This document shows, piece by piece, positions 34,167-44,467 of a DNA stretch of 64,000 nucleotides. The translations under genes were made by a program, and so were the position numbers. The stretch lies in the NCBI RefSeq assembly GCF_032452875.1, contig NC_083868.1, forward strand, positions 34,762,537-34,826,536. The letters run 5' to 3'. The DNA is from Bos javanicus. Taxonomy: Eukaryota; Chordata; Mammalia; Artiodactyla; Bovidae. How positions within the stretch are numbered: the stretch's first letter is position 1; every line of letters begins with the position of its first letter. The notes beneath the pieces were generated by a model. The model searched no databases. It was not told where the DNA came from and worked only from the letters and a program-made list of their open reading frames with translations.

Positions 34167-34830
34167 TGTGAGGTTCTTAACCCTGCCACCCTCCTGCCCA
34201 CCCCCGAGAGCTCTCTCCCCTTTCACCCTTGCCTAGAAACATTGGACCATTGGACAAAAGCCCTAGAAGGATTGTCAGAAGATCCTCTGACAAATCCTGA
34301 GGAAATCTGGTACACTGATGGAAGCAGCTTTATCTTGGATGGAAAAAAAAGAGCCTGATAAGCAGTAATCTCCAATTTTGAGACCATAGAGGCTAAAGCT
34401 TTGCCACCAGGTACTTCAGTCCAATTAGCTGAGCTGATAGCCCTCACTCGAGCTTTACAGCTCAGAAAAGGGGAAAGAGTAGCCGTTTACACTGACTCCA
34501 AGTATGTCTTTCTGGTGCTACATGCACATGATGCTATTTGGAAAGAAAGAGGCCACTTGACCACCCGAGGATCCCCAATCAAATATGGAGATCAAATTCT
34601 TAGGCTCTTGGAGGCAGTCCAGATGCCCACTGAGGTTTCAGTCTCCCACTGGAAAAGATACCAAAAAGGGAGCATGGAAGTGACACGAGGAAACCAAGCA
34701 GCCAATCAGGCAGCTAAGAGAGCAGCATTACAAATCAATGTCCTAATAGGGGTTGCCACCTTAGTTCCACAGCCTAATTTGCCAGAAACTCCTTCATATA
34801 CTGAAGGTGAGACTATTAAAGCTAAGAGTG
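34167..34830 (+). pseudogene. Endogenous retroviral connection and RNase H domain
   Basis: The frame in phase with 34401-35093 starts near 34167 (LNPATLLP, then WYTDGSSF at 34308-34331). Two consecutive stops (TGA TAA, 34356-34361) break it. After the break the frame continues with the acidic motif residues AELIAL (Glu 11 of the 34401 frame) and VYTDSKY (Asp 32). The last acidic site reads Asn (GNQAANQAA, residue 102). RNase H would remove the RNA strand after reverse transcription. It is inactive here on sequence grounds. Confidence 0.8.
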
Positions 34831-35880
34831 AGGGCTTTCAAGAAAATTATATGGGGTGGTTCCTAAGGGAAGGACTCCATTTTCTGCCTGGGAACCTCCA
34901 ATGGAAGTTGGTTAACTCCTTACATGCCACCACTCATTTAGAAAAGAAGGCTCTCCAAAAACTGCTGAAAAGTTCCTTCAGAGGAACAGGCCTCCAAATG
35001 ACTATAAGGCAAGTGGTGATCTCTTGTCCCTCTTGCCAATTAAATAACCCCCAAGGAGCTCAAAGACCCCAGCTGGCCCAGCCTATCCAATGAAGTGGGA
35101 CCTACCCAGGAGAGGACTGGCAGATGGACTTCACCCAGATGCCAAGGGTGAAGTGATACCCTTTCTCAAGGGTATCAATACCTATTAGTCATGATAGATA
35201 CATTCACAGGGTGGATTGAAGGCTTCCCCACCCAGACTGAGAAGGCTAAGGAGGTGATTAAAAAAAATAAATAAATAAAACTGCTCCATGAAATCATTTC
35301 GAGATTTGGTCTACCTAGGTCATTACAAAGTGACAATGGGCCATCATTTACTTCTAAGGTCACCCAAGGGATCTCTAAAGCATTGGGCATTACTTATTAT
35401 CTCCATTGTGCCTGGAGGCTTCACTCTTCAGGAAAAGTAAAAAGAGCCAACAAATTCTTAAAATCAGCAATAAAAAAAGATAACTCAGGAGACCTCCCTG
35501 AGTTGAAAGGAGTCTTTACCAATAGCTCTCCTCCCACATCCGTATTGCTCTTAAAGAACAGGTTGGTCTTAGTCCTTATAAGATGCTATATGGGAGACCT
35601 TTTGTTTATGTCAATGACCTCTTCCTCGATCCAGAGGCTCAGACCCTCAGGTCTTATGCCATGGCCATTGGGAAATTCCAACAAAATATACACTTGTGGG
35701 GTGTCAACCAGGACCCAAAAGATTCTAAAGAGCCACCACTATATGCTCCAGGGACTCAAGTCTTAATTAATTAAAGTCTGGAAAGATGGTTCCCCAAAGA
35801 CTCAATTCCAGCCCACATGGAAGGGCCCCTAACCTGTAATACTTTCTACCCCCACAGCAGTCAAGGTACCAGGACATGAC
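34830..35880 (+). pseudogene. Endogenous retroviral integrase
   Basis: The zinc-binding HHCC is intact: His 175 and 179, Cys 209 and 212 of the frame beginning 34401. The first catalytic Asp is in DWQMDF (35127-35129) and the second in SDNGP (35332-35334). The third residue, expected to be Glu 35 residues further on, is Lys (AAA, 35440-35442). An AAAT-type insertion near 35260-35280 adds stops and shifts frame. A C-terminal part follows (SPYKMLYGRPF at about 35573-35605, PTWKGP near 35814). Integrase joins viral DNA to the host genome. This copy is dead. Confidence 0.82.
35260..35280 (+). repeat. A-rich / AAAT microsatellite in integrase
   Basis: An aaaaaaaataaataaataa run lies between the conserved EVI and LLHEI words of integrase. 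It introduces stops in all plus frames. Confidence 0.85.
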
Positions 35881-35989
35881 TCCTGGATTCACTACTCACG
35901 AGTCAAGCCATGGAATAAAACAGAAGAGGACACTCAATACACCTGTGAGTCCCTGAGTGATCTCAGATACCTATTCAGGACTACAAATG

Positions 35990-36516
35990 AGTGCCATTCT
36001 AGTGAACACCTCCAAAATTAAGTTTCTGGGAATAAGATTCCTCAGGACAGCTCTAAAGAGCCAACACAGCTTAGTAGGGGTTGTACTCCAAAATAGACAA
36101 GAAATAGGTCTCCTGATCCTTGAACAAGGAAGGACTTGAACCATCTTGAATGAAATGTGTTGTTTCTGGGTAAATACCTCCAGCTAAGTTAAAGAAAGTC
36201 TTACGGTCCTCAAGAAAAACATTCAGATCCTACAGGATCTCAAAGAATGAGCTAGAGAGTTCTAAGGATGGCTAAAATCTCTCTTTGGTGGATCAGTCTC
36301 ATGGCATGGGGAATTTGGAGTTGGCTAATGCCCCCTACTAATCCTTGGTATCACCATATTGATGTTTCTTATGATTGCTCCATGTATTATCAGTTGTCTA
36401 ATCCGTTTTGTGTCTGCCCGGGTCAACAAGCTACAATATGCAGTGCTAGTTCAACAAGGATATATAGAACTACAGCTGACCATGGAAAACATCACTCACC
36501 CTTGGACACTGCTATA
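35990..36516 (+). pseudogene. Endogenous retroviral env, transmembrane-subunit remnant
   Basis: Soon after the integrase C-terminus the sequence enters the ectodomain heptad region of a gammaretrovirus-type transmembrane subunit (LVGVVLQNRQEIGLL at about 36072-36116). A degraded cysteine motif follows, then the membrane anchor and cytoplasmic tail (SCLIRFVSARVNKLQ at 36392-36436), ending at TAA 36514-36516. Stops and frameshifts lie between these parts. The surface subunit and fusion peptide region are missing. The protein would mediate entry in a virus, but nothing functional is encoded. Confidence 0.72.
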
Positions 36517-36639
36517 AGGACTCTGAGGCCTGAGACTAGCAAGAGGGGGAGGCCCAATGCCCCTCATCATTCCAGTTCACCAGGAAGTAGCCAGAGAGAC
36601 CTCAACGCCCCTACTCCGAAAGAATTGGGCCCATCTCTT

Positions 36640-36842
36640 GAGGGGGAAATGTTAGGTAGTTAGAACAGTAACAAGGAGTCCAGAATGGTGGTGGCTAAAA
36701 GACAAAGAAGGGAAAAGCCCATGAAAATAGAATAAAGGAAGGTCTGAGGACCAGAGTGAGGCCCTCAGGTGAAGTAAACAGCCTCCTGGATAGCCCAGTT
36801 TACACAGGGCAGGTGCAGGGGGAAGAGAAAAAAACATAAAAG
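36640..36842 (+). promoter_or_regulatory. Polypurine tract and start of the 3' LTR
   Basis: gagggggaaa at 36640-36649 has the form of a retroviral polypurine tract and is followed at 36650 by TG (tgttaggtagttagaac). About 190 bp of U3-like sequence follows to near 36842, including a possible TATA-like ataaaag at 36835-36841. The rest of the LTR is not recognised, so the element is probably truncated here. Confidence 0.6.
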
Positions 36843-37493
36843 CTTCACCTTAGAACATTTAGTAATTTCACACATATAAAGAAATCAACAAAATATCCAT
36901 CTCTTCAAATTTTTGGTGCAGCAAGACAGAATCAAGGGAATTACACACTCCCCCAACACATATGTAAATACTATTTTACAGATATAAAATTTAATCTCAA
37001 GTTAGTTGTCCTTACCCCCAGGTGAACAGTGGGTTGTACAGCTGGATTCTGTAAACTACAAACTGCATGTTCATCTCACTCAAATATAGTTTTTTTTTTT
37101 TGTAGTCCTGTTGAAAACAAAATAATCTTCCCACATGGCATCATTGAGAGTCCAAGACAGAGGTGGTTGCCAGAAAGAGATTCGAATGCAGGTAGTATGT
37201 ATCTGAGCTAATTGCCATAAATATTGGTGGGAGACCAAAAAGGTAAGACAGAGAAAGAAATCAGCAAGGGAGCGTTACCAAGCAGGTCATCACTATGAGC
37301 AACTAAAGCTCAACCCTGCCAAGGGAAGGACACATATCAAATCATTCCAACAATAAGGAAACTGGGGTATATATTCACCACTGATTGAGAATAACATATG
37401 GGAAGCATTTCTCAGCATTGTGTGGTCCCTGGACAGGTAACGCTTGTCCACACAGTCTTGAGGTGTTTACAGTAAGCCCCCTAAAGAGGTAGG
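36843..37493. other. Unassigned DNA
   Basis: No recognised family. It could hold diverged LTR or flank. There is a T13 run at 37090-37102. Confidence 0.4.
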
Positions 37494-37505
37494 TAGAGTC
37501 CTAAG

Positions 37506-39113
37506 CAGAAGATATTAAGAAGAGGTGGCAAGAATACACAGAAGAACTGTACACAAAAGATCTTCATGACCAAGATAATCATGATTGTGTGATCACTGAC
37601 CTAGAGCCAGACATCCTGGAATGTGAAGTTAAATGGGCCTTGGAAAGCATCACTATGAACAAAGCTAGTGGAGGTGAGGAATTTCAGTTGAGCTATTTCG
37701 AATCCTGCAAGATGATGCTGTGAAAGTGCTGCACTCAATATGCCAGCATTTGGAAAACGCAGCAGTGACCACAGGACTGGAAAAGCTCAGTTTTCATTCC
37801 AATCCCAAAGAAAGGCAATGCCAAAGAATGCTCAAACTACCGCACAATGGCACTCATCTCACATGCTAGTAAAGTAATGCTCAAATTCTCTAAGCAAGGC
37901 TTCAGCAATACGTGAACTGTGACCTTCCAGATGTTCAAGCTGGTTTTAGAAAAGGCAGAGGAACCAGAGATCAAATTGCCAACATCAGCTGGATCATGGA
38001 AAAAGCAACAGAGTTCCAGAAAAACATCTATTTCTGCTTTATTGACTATGCCAAAGCCTTTGACTCTGTGGATCACAATAAACTGTGGAAAATTCTGAAA
38101 GAGATGGAAATACAGGATCACCTGACCTGCCTCTTGAGAAACCTATATGCAGGTCAGGAGGCAACAGTTAGAAATGGACATGGAACAACAGACTGGTTCC
38201 AAATAGGAAAAGGAGTACGTCAAGGCTGTATATTGTCACCCTGCTTATTTAACTTCTATGCAGAGTACATCATGAGAAACACTGGGCTGGAAGAAGCACA
38301 AGCTGAATCAAGATTGCTGGGAGAAATATCAATAACCTCAGATATGCACATGACACTACCCTTATGGCAGAAAGAGAAGAGGAACTAAAGAGCCTCTTGA
38401 TGAAAGTGAAAGAGGAGAGTGAAAAAGTTGGCTTAAAGCTCAACGTTCAGAAAATAAAGATCATGGCATCTGGTTCCATCACTTCGTAGGAAATAGATGG
38501 GGAAACAGTGTTAAACAGACTTTATTTTGTGGGGCTCCAAAATCACTGCAGATGGTGTTTTCAGCCATGAAATTAAAAGACGTTTACTCTTTGGAAGAAA
38601 TGTTATGACCAACCTAGTTAGCATATTGAAAAGCAGAGACATTACATTGCCTACAAAGGTCCATCTAGTCAAGGCTATGGTTTTTCCTGTGGTCATGTAT
38701 GGATGTGAGAGTTGGACTGTGAAGAAGGCTGAGTGCTGAAGAATTGATGCTTTTGAACTGTGGTGTTGGAGAAGACTCTTGAGAGTCCCTTGGACTTCAA
38801 GGAGATCCAACCAGTCCATCCTAAAGGAGATCCGTCCTGGGTGTTCTTTGGAAGGAATGATGCTAAAACTGAAGCTCCAGTACTTTGGCCACCTCATGCG
38901 AAGAGCTGACTCATTGGAAAAAGACTCTGATGCTAGGAAGGATTGGGGGCAGGAGGAAAAGGGGACGACAGAGGATGAGATGGCTGGATGGCATCACCGA
39001 CTCAATGGACATGAGATTGAGTGAACTCTGGGAGATGGTGATGGACAGGAGGCCTGGTGTACTGCAATTCATAGGGTCGCAGAGTTGGACACGACTGAGC
39101 AACTGAACTGAAC
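37506..39113 (+). mobile_element. BovB LINE, 5'-truncated
   Basis: It runs from the EN-RT linker (cagaagatattaagaagagg) to the tail gaactgaac at 39113. A likely imperfect duplication flanks it: agagtcctaag at 37495-37505 and agagtaccaag at 39114-39124. The reading frame is broken several times. Confidence 0.92.
37912..38388 (+). pseudogene. BovB reverse transcriptase core, frameshifted
   Basis: The open piece begins NCDLPDVQAGFRKG and keeps motif A (FIDYAKAFDSV) and GKGVRQGCILSPCLFN. A one-base deletion near 38306 (agctgaatcaag) shifts the frame before the catalytic motif. In the correct phase that motif reads YAHD (tatgcacatgac, 38342-38353), so one catalytic Asp is also lost. Confidence 0.82.
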
Positions 39114-39303
39114 AGAGTACCAAGAGGATGTGGGATTGAGCCTTACATCAATACTGTATTTCTCTTAAGCTGAGAAAGCAGAGGTTGGGATTGATGTTGA
39201 ACTAGAAACTAATTAAACACACTATAAAATGGGTTCTATCTATTGGAGTGGTTTAAGGTTCTGACCTTGACTTCCAAGTGTTCAGTTCAGTTCAGTCGCT
39301 CAG

Positions 39304-40304
39304 TCATGTCTGACTCTTCCTGACCCCATGAATTGCCGCATGCCAGGCCTCCCTGTCCATTACCAACTCGCGGAGTTCACTCAGACTCACGTCCATCCAG
39401 TCAGTGATGCCATCCAGCCATCTCATCCTCTGTCGTCCCCTTCTCCTCCTGCCCCCAATCTCTCCCAGCATCAGAGTCTTTTCCAATGAGTCAACACTTT
39501 GCATGAGGTGGCCAAAGTACTGGAGTTTCAGCTTCAGCATCATTCCCTCCAAAGAAATCCCAGGGCTGATCTCCTTCAGAATGGACTGGTTGGATCTTCT
39601 TGCAGTCCAAGGGACTCTCAAGAGTCTTCTCCAACACCACAGTTCAAAAGCATCAATTCTTTGATGCTCAGCCTTCTTCACAGTCCAACTCTCACATCCA
39701 TACATGACCACAGGAAAAACCATAGCCTTTACTAGACGGACCTTTGTTGGCAAATTAATGTCTCTGCTTTTGAATATGCTATCTAGGTTTGTCATAACTT
39801 TCCTTCCAAGGAGTAAGAGACTTTTAATTTCATGGATTCAGTCACCATCTGCAGTGATTTTGGAGCCCAAAAAATAAAGTCTGACACTATTTCCATTGTT
39901 TCCCCATATATTTCCTATGAAGTGATGGGACAGGGGATACCATGATCTTCATTTTCTGAATGTTGAGCTTTAAGCCAACTTTTTCACTCTCCAGTTTCAC
40001 TTTCATCAAGAGGCTTTTTAGTTCCTCTTCGCTTTCTGCCATAAAGGGTGGTGTCATCTGCATATCTGAGGTTATTGATATTTCTCCCGGCAATCTTGAT
40101 TCCAGATTGTGTTTCTTCCAGTTTAGCGTTTCTCATGATGTACTCTGCATATAAGTTAAATAAGCAGGGTGATAATATACAGCCTTGACGTACTCCTTTT
40201 CCTATTTGGAGCCAGTCTGTTGTTCCATGTCCAGTTCTAACTGTTGCTTCCTGACCTGCATACAGATTTCTCAAGAGGCAGATCAGGTGGTCTGGGATTC
40301 CCAT
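39304..40304 (-). pseudogene. BovB RT palm and C-terminal coding remnants
   Basis: Minus-strand pieces at 39984-40304 (GKGVRQGCILSPCLFN, then YADD in LRYADDTTL) and 39304-39795 (C-terminal part ending near the 3' UTR) are in different phases. The first loses frame right after the YADD motif. The N-terminal RT part precedes them at 40308-40496. Confidence 0.82.
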
Positions 40305-40485
40305 CTCTTAAAGAATTTTCCACAGTTTATTGTGATCCACACAGTCAAGGGCTTTGGCATAGTCAATAAAGCAGAAATAGATGTTTTTCTGGAACTCTCT
40401 TGCTTTTTCCATGATCCAGGTGATGTTGGCAATTTGATCTCTGGTTCCTCTACCTTTTCTAAAACCAGCTTGAACATCAGGAAGT

Positions 40486-41541
40486 TCACATTTCACGTTT
40501 TGCTGAAGCCTGGCTTAGAGAATTTAGAGCATGTGAGATGAGTGCAATTGTGCGGTAGTTTGAGCATTCTTTGGCATTGCCTTTCTTTGGGATTGGAATG
40601 AAAATTGAGCTTTTCCAGTCCTGTGGCCACTGCTGAGGTTTCCAAATTTGCTGGCATATTGAGTGCAGCACTTTCACAGCATCATCTTGCAGGATTTGAA
40701 ATAGCTCAACTGGAATTCCATCACCTCCACTAGCTTTATTCGTAGTGATGCTTTCTAAGGCCCATTTGACTTCACACTCCAGGATGTCTGGCCCTAGGTC
40801 AGTGATCACACAATCATGATTATCTTGGTCATGAAGATCTTTTGTGTACAGTTCTTCTGTGTATTCTTGCCCCCTCTTCTTAATATCTTCTGCTTCTGTT
40901 AGGTCCATACCATTTCTGTCCTTTATCGAGCCCATCTTTGCATGAAATGTTCCCTTGATATCTCTAATTTTCTTGAAGAGATCTCTAGTCTTTCCCATTC
41001 TGTTGTTTTCCTCTATTTCTTTGCACTGATCGCTGAGGAAAGCTTTCTTATCTCTTCTTGCTATTCTTTGGAAACCTGCATTCAGATGCCTATATATTTC
41101 TTTTTCTCCTTTGCTTTTTGCTTCACTTCTTTTCACAGCTATTTGTAAGGCCTCCCCAGACAGCCATTTTGCTTTTTTGCATTTTTTTTCCATGAGGATG
41201 GTCTTGATCCCTGTCTCCTGTCCAAAGTCATGAACCTCATTCCATAGTTCATCAGGCACTCTATCTATCAGATCTAGGCCCTTAATTCTATTTCTCACTT
41301 CCACTGTATAATCATAAGGGATTTGATTTAGGTCATACCTGAATGGTTTAGTGGTTTTCCCTACTTTCTTCAATTTCAGTATGAATTTGGTAATAAGGAG
41401 TTCATGATCTGAGCTACAGTCAGCTCCTGGTCTTGTTTTTGTTGAATGTATAGAGCTTCGAGTCCAGGGGCAGTGGCCGGGAGGAGCTACCCTACGCCCA
41501 AGGCCAGGGGCAGAGGCTGGGAGGACCAACCCCACGTCCAA
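40486..41541 (-). pseudogene. Chimeric BovB ORF: linker and RT N-terminal part with inverted 5' UTR start
   Basis: A 351-codon open frame, the longest BovB-derived frame here. Residues 1 to about 27 (41541-41459) come from the antisense of the inverted 5' UTR. From there on it is the BovB linker between endonuclease and RT (KKVGKTTKPFRYDLNQ, RMGKTRDLFKKIRDIKG) into the RT start (GGDGIPVELFQ, FIPIPKKGNAKECSNYRTIALIS). The frame ends before motif A. The Met start therefore exists only because of the inversion. Expression is unknown, and endonuclease and catalytic RT residues are absent. Confidence 0.8.
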
Positions 41542-42063
41542 GAAGCAGTGGCTGCACGGGCACAGGAAGGCCTAGAGGAGCTATCCCACGTTGAATGTCA
41601 GGAAGGGCAGCGGTAAGGATATACCCCTCGTCCAAGGTAAGGAGCAGAGACTGCCCTTTGCTGGAGCAGCCGTGAAGAGATACCCCATGCCCCAGGTAAG
41701 AGAAACCCAAGTAAGATGGTAGGTGTTGCAAGAGGGCATCAGAGGGCAGACACACTGAAACCATACTCACAGAAAAGTAGTCAATCTAATCACACTAAGA
41801 CCACAGCCTTGTTTAACTCAATGAAACTAAGCCATGCCCGTGGGGCAACCCAAGATGGGCAGGTCATGGTGGAGAGATCTGACAGAATGTGGTCCACTGG
41901 AGAAGGGAATGGCAAACCTCTTCAGTATTCTTGCCTTGAGAACCCCATGAACAGTATGAAAAGGCAAAATGATAGGATACTGAAAGAGGAACTCCCCAGG
42001 TCAGTAGGGGCCAAATATGCTACTGGAGATCAGTGGAGAAATAATTACAGAAAGAATGAAGGG
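41462..42063 (+). other. BovB 5' UTR (inverted segment)
   Basis: GC-rich sequence with imperfect ~30-bp motifs (variants of gaggagct(a)cccacg(t)ccaag) from 41462 to about 41700, then the BovB leader up to the endonuclease start. In full-length elements this region would hold the internal promoter. It is on plus while the rest of the element is on minus. Confidence 0.7.
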
Positions 42064-42709
42064 ATGGAGCCAAAGCAAAAACAATGCCCAGCTGTGGATG
42101 TGACTGGTGATAGAAGCAAGGTCCAATGTTGTAAAGAGCAATATTTCATAGGAACCTGGAATGTCAGATCCATGAATGAAGGCAAATTGGAAGTGATCAA
42201 ACAAGAGATGGCAAGAGTGAATGTCGACATTCTAGGAATCAGCTAACTCAAATGGACTGGAATGGGTGAATTTAACTCAGATGACCATTATATCTACTGT
42301 GGGCAGGAATCCCTCAGAAGAAATGGAGTAGCCATGATGGTCAACAAAAGAGTCCAAAATGCAGTACTTGGATGCAATCTCAAAAATGGCAGAATGATCT
42401 CTGTTCGCTTCCAAGGCAAACCATTTAATATCACAGTAATCCAAGTCTATGCCCCAACCAGTAATGCTGAAGAAGCTGAAGTTGAATGGTTCTGTGAAGA
42501 CCTACATGACCTTTTAGAACTAAGACCCAAAAAAGATGTCCTTTTCATTATAGGGGACTGGAATGCAAAAGTAGGAAGTCAAGAAACACCTGGAGTAACA
42601 GGCAAATTTGGCCTTGGAATGCAGAATGAAGCAGGGCAAAGACTTATAGAGTTTTGCCAAGAAAATGCACTGGTCATAGCAAACACCCTCTTCCAACAAC
42701 ACAAGAGAA
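42064..42709 (+). pseudogene. BovB APE-type endonuclease, interrupted
   Basis: From ATG at 42064 the frame reads an AP-endonuclease-like domain: FIGTWNVRSM at about 42148-42177, then DILGIS followed by TAA (42244-42246), then the second half (VIQVYAPTS, FIIGDWNAKVG at about 42544-42576). This domain nicks target DNA to start integration. The stop replaces the residue expected to be the metal-binding Glu after ILGIS. The domain ends at 42709 at the inversion boundary, cut from its RT. Confidence 0.87.
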
Positions 42710-42722
42710 GACTTCCAAGTGT

Positions 42723-43789
42723 ACTTGAGATGAAATCAGAGACTGTAGAAGGACCTTTGCCACACCTGAGTTAGAAGCATTTGGGATGTTTTGATTGAAA
42801 GATATTAAAGTTTTGCCTTCATTTTAATGTGTAGCTTATTCGGTGCCATTTTTTAAGACATTCAAATATGTCATAAGCATTTATCTATTTGAGATGGTTT
42901 AGTACTAACAGTCATTTCTAGAAATAGAGTGTTTTATTAAATCACATAATAAGAATGTTCACAGCCCAATGATTGTGTGACCCTCCAAATTTCTCAAGTA
43001 GTGGTCATAACTTAGTACATGCAGTTTTGAGAATGCTAAAGTAATAGATTCAGAGAAAACTAGTAACACTTTTACATAAGCTCTAAATGGCTAGGTTCTT
43101 ACTAGTTTTCAGCATTAAAAAAGAATGAAGACTGTTTTTACCACTCTAAAAACAAGTCTCTTGTTATATTACATTTAATTGTATGTATTTTTTCCATATT
43201 GGGGAAAATTTGTCTCCCTTAAATGTTTGAAAGCACATTTGTAGATTCATGGATTGTAACATATGATATTAAATTTGCCATTCTGAATCAAGCAAGCTCA
43301 CTTAAATGACAGAAATTTTGTGGTGCTCATACTAAAATCTTCCTCAACTACAATTTTATTTTGTTTTATTTATATTATTTTCAATTAAAACTGTGGGGAA
43401 TGTATTTCATTGTGCTTCAGTACACTTCACAGATATAATCAGTGAATGCTTTTAATGAATAATAGACAAGAAATTACTGATTTTTTGTTTAATTTTCACT
43501 TTGCCAATGGAAAAGCAGATCAAGCAGATGGTTCCCATATAACATGTACTTGTACAAGAATGAAGAGCAAGCAGCAATACTTAAAACCCTGATTTTTTTT
43601 TTTTCATATACTGGAAATGCCAAGGACATAATTATAACTTTGTTCTTCAAAACACACACTTCAGCACTGAACAAGGGAAACATAAAGATAAATCCATTGA
43701 AAATGTAATCCCATGTATTGGACTATTCATTGTTGGAAATTTTATATATTATATATTATCAAAGCAAACATTGCAGTAGACAAGGTAAA
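42723..43789. other. Unassigned AT-rich DNA
   Basis: Continues the target locus to the right of the inverted BovB. No repeat family or gene recognised. A T-run occurs near 43592-43604. Confidence 0.45.
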
Positions 43790-44220
43790 ACGGAGAAGGA
43801 AGACTTTATTCAAGTCTGTATCAATAAAGGACAGAAGCCAGAACTCAGTCTATCTCAACTCTATTGAAACAGAAAGCTAGAGAGCATTTAAGAGCTGGGT
43901 TGGAGGTAGGGGAATTGTAGATCAATATTTGCTAATTGGCCTTAGCCAGAGAAAAAGTTAATTTCTTCAGTCTTCTTGATAGAAGTTAGTTTTATATTTT
44001 GGAACAAACTGCACACCAAAGTTTGGCTACGCCTCTCTCCCAGAGACTAGATGATGGGGCGCTATCTTCCTTTCACACATTTCAAAGTGATGTCTCCCAG
44101 ATCCTGAGGGGTGGGAAAGAAGCCTGTCCAAAGTTTAATCAAGAGAGAGAACTGCTAAGGCCATCTTGGTCATTCCCCAATTTAAATAAAATTTTAAGAT
44201 AATTTATTCATTAAATTATT
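43790..44220 (-). other. Possible antisense LTR-like sequence
   Basis: The complement contains an aataaa signal (tttatt at 43806-43811) near one end, and the composition differs from the AT-rich flank. This is the only basis for suspecting an LTR. It could equally be unique DNA. Confidence 0.25.
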
Positions 44221-44225
44221 TCATT

Positions 44226-44467
44226 TATTATACTTGAAAGTGAATGTAACTCAGTAGTGTCTGACTCTTTGGGACCCCATGGACTATAAAGTCCATGGAA
44301 TTCTCCAGGCCAGAATACTGGAATGGGTAGCCTTCCCCTTCTCCAGTGGATCCTCCTGACCCAGGAATTGAATCAGAATTTCCTGCAATGAAGGCAGATT
44401 ATCTTTAATGAAGGAGACCTGGGTTCGATCCCTGAATTGGAAAGATCCCTGGAAGAAGGGAATGGCT
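44226..44467. mobile_element. Bov-tA SINE (minus) joined to a small plus-strand head piece
   Basis: 44226-44400 is a minus-strand Bov-tA (gtaactcagtagtgtctgac to tttcctgcaatgaaggcaga). At about 44404-44467 there is a plus-strand SINE fragment (aaggagacctgggttcgatc to agaagggaatggc). The two meet within the tRNA-like head. Confidence 0.82.

Larger units (their letters stand above)
32701..36842 (+). mobile_element. Defective endogenous retrovirus (gammaretrovirus/ERV1-like)
   Basis: Order on the plus strand: leader-like repeats (32.7-33.0 kb), gag C-terminal part with nucleocapsid (33.05-33.7 kb), protease (33.75 kb), RNase H (34.17-34.8 kb), integrase (34.8-35.9 kb), transmembrane-subunit remnant (36.0-36.5 kb), polypurine tract and the start of a 3' LTR (36.65 kb). 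No 5' LTR, matrix region, reverse transcriptase palm or surface subunit was recognised. Stops and frameshifts occur in every part, so it cannot make functional proteins. Confidence 0.85.
39282..42709 (-). mobile_element. Near full-length BovB with 5' inversion and perfect target-site duplication
   Basis: Positions 39282-41458 are BovB on the minus strand from the 3' terminus to the end of the endonuclease region. Positions 41459-42709 are the 5' UTR and endonuclease on the plus strand. The 13-bp repeat gacttccaagtgt at 39269-39281 and 42710-42722 brackets both parts, showing one insertion event. About 80 bp of the element is missing between the segments. Only this copy shows the GC-rich BovB 5' UTR. 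Confidence 0.92.
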
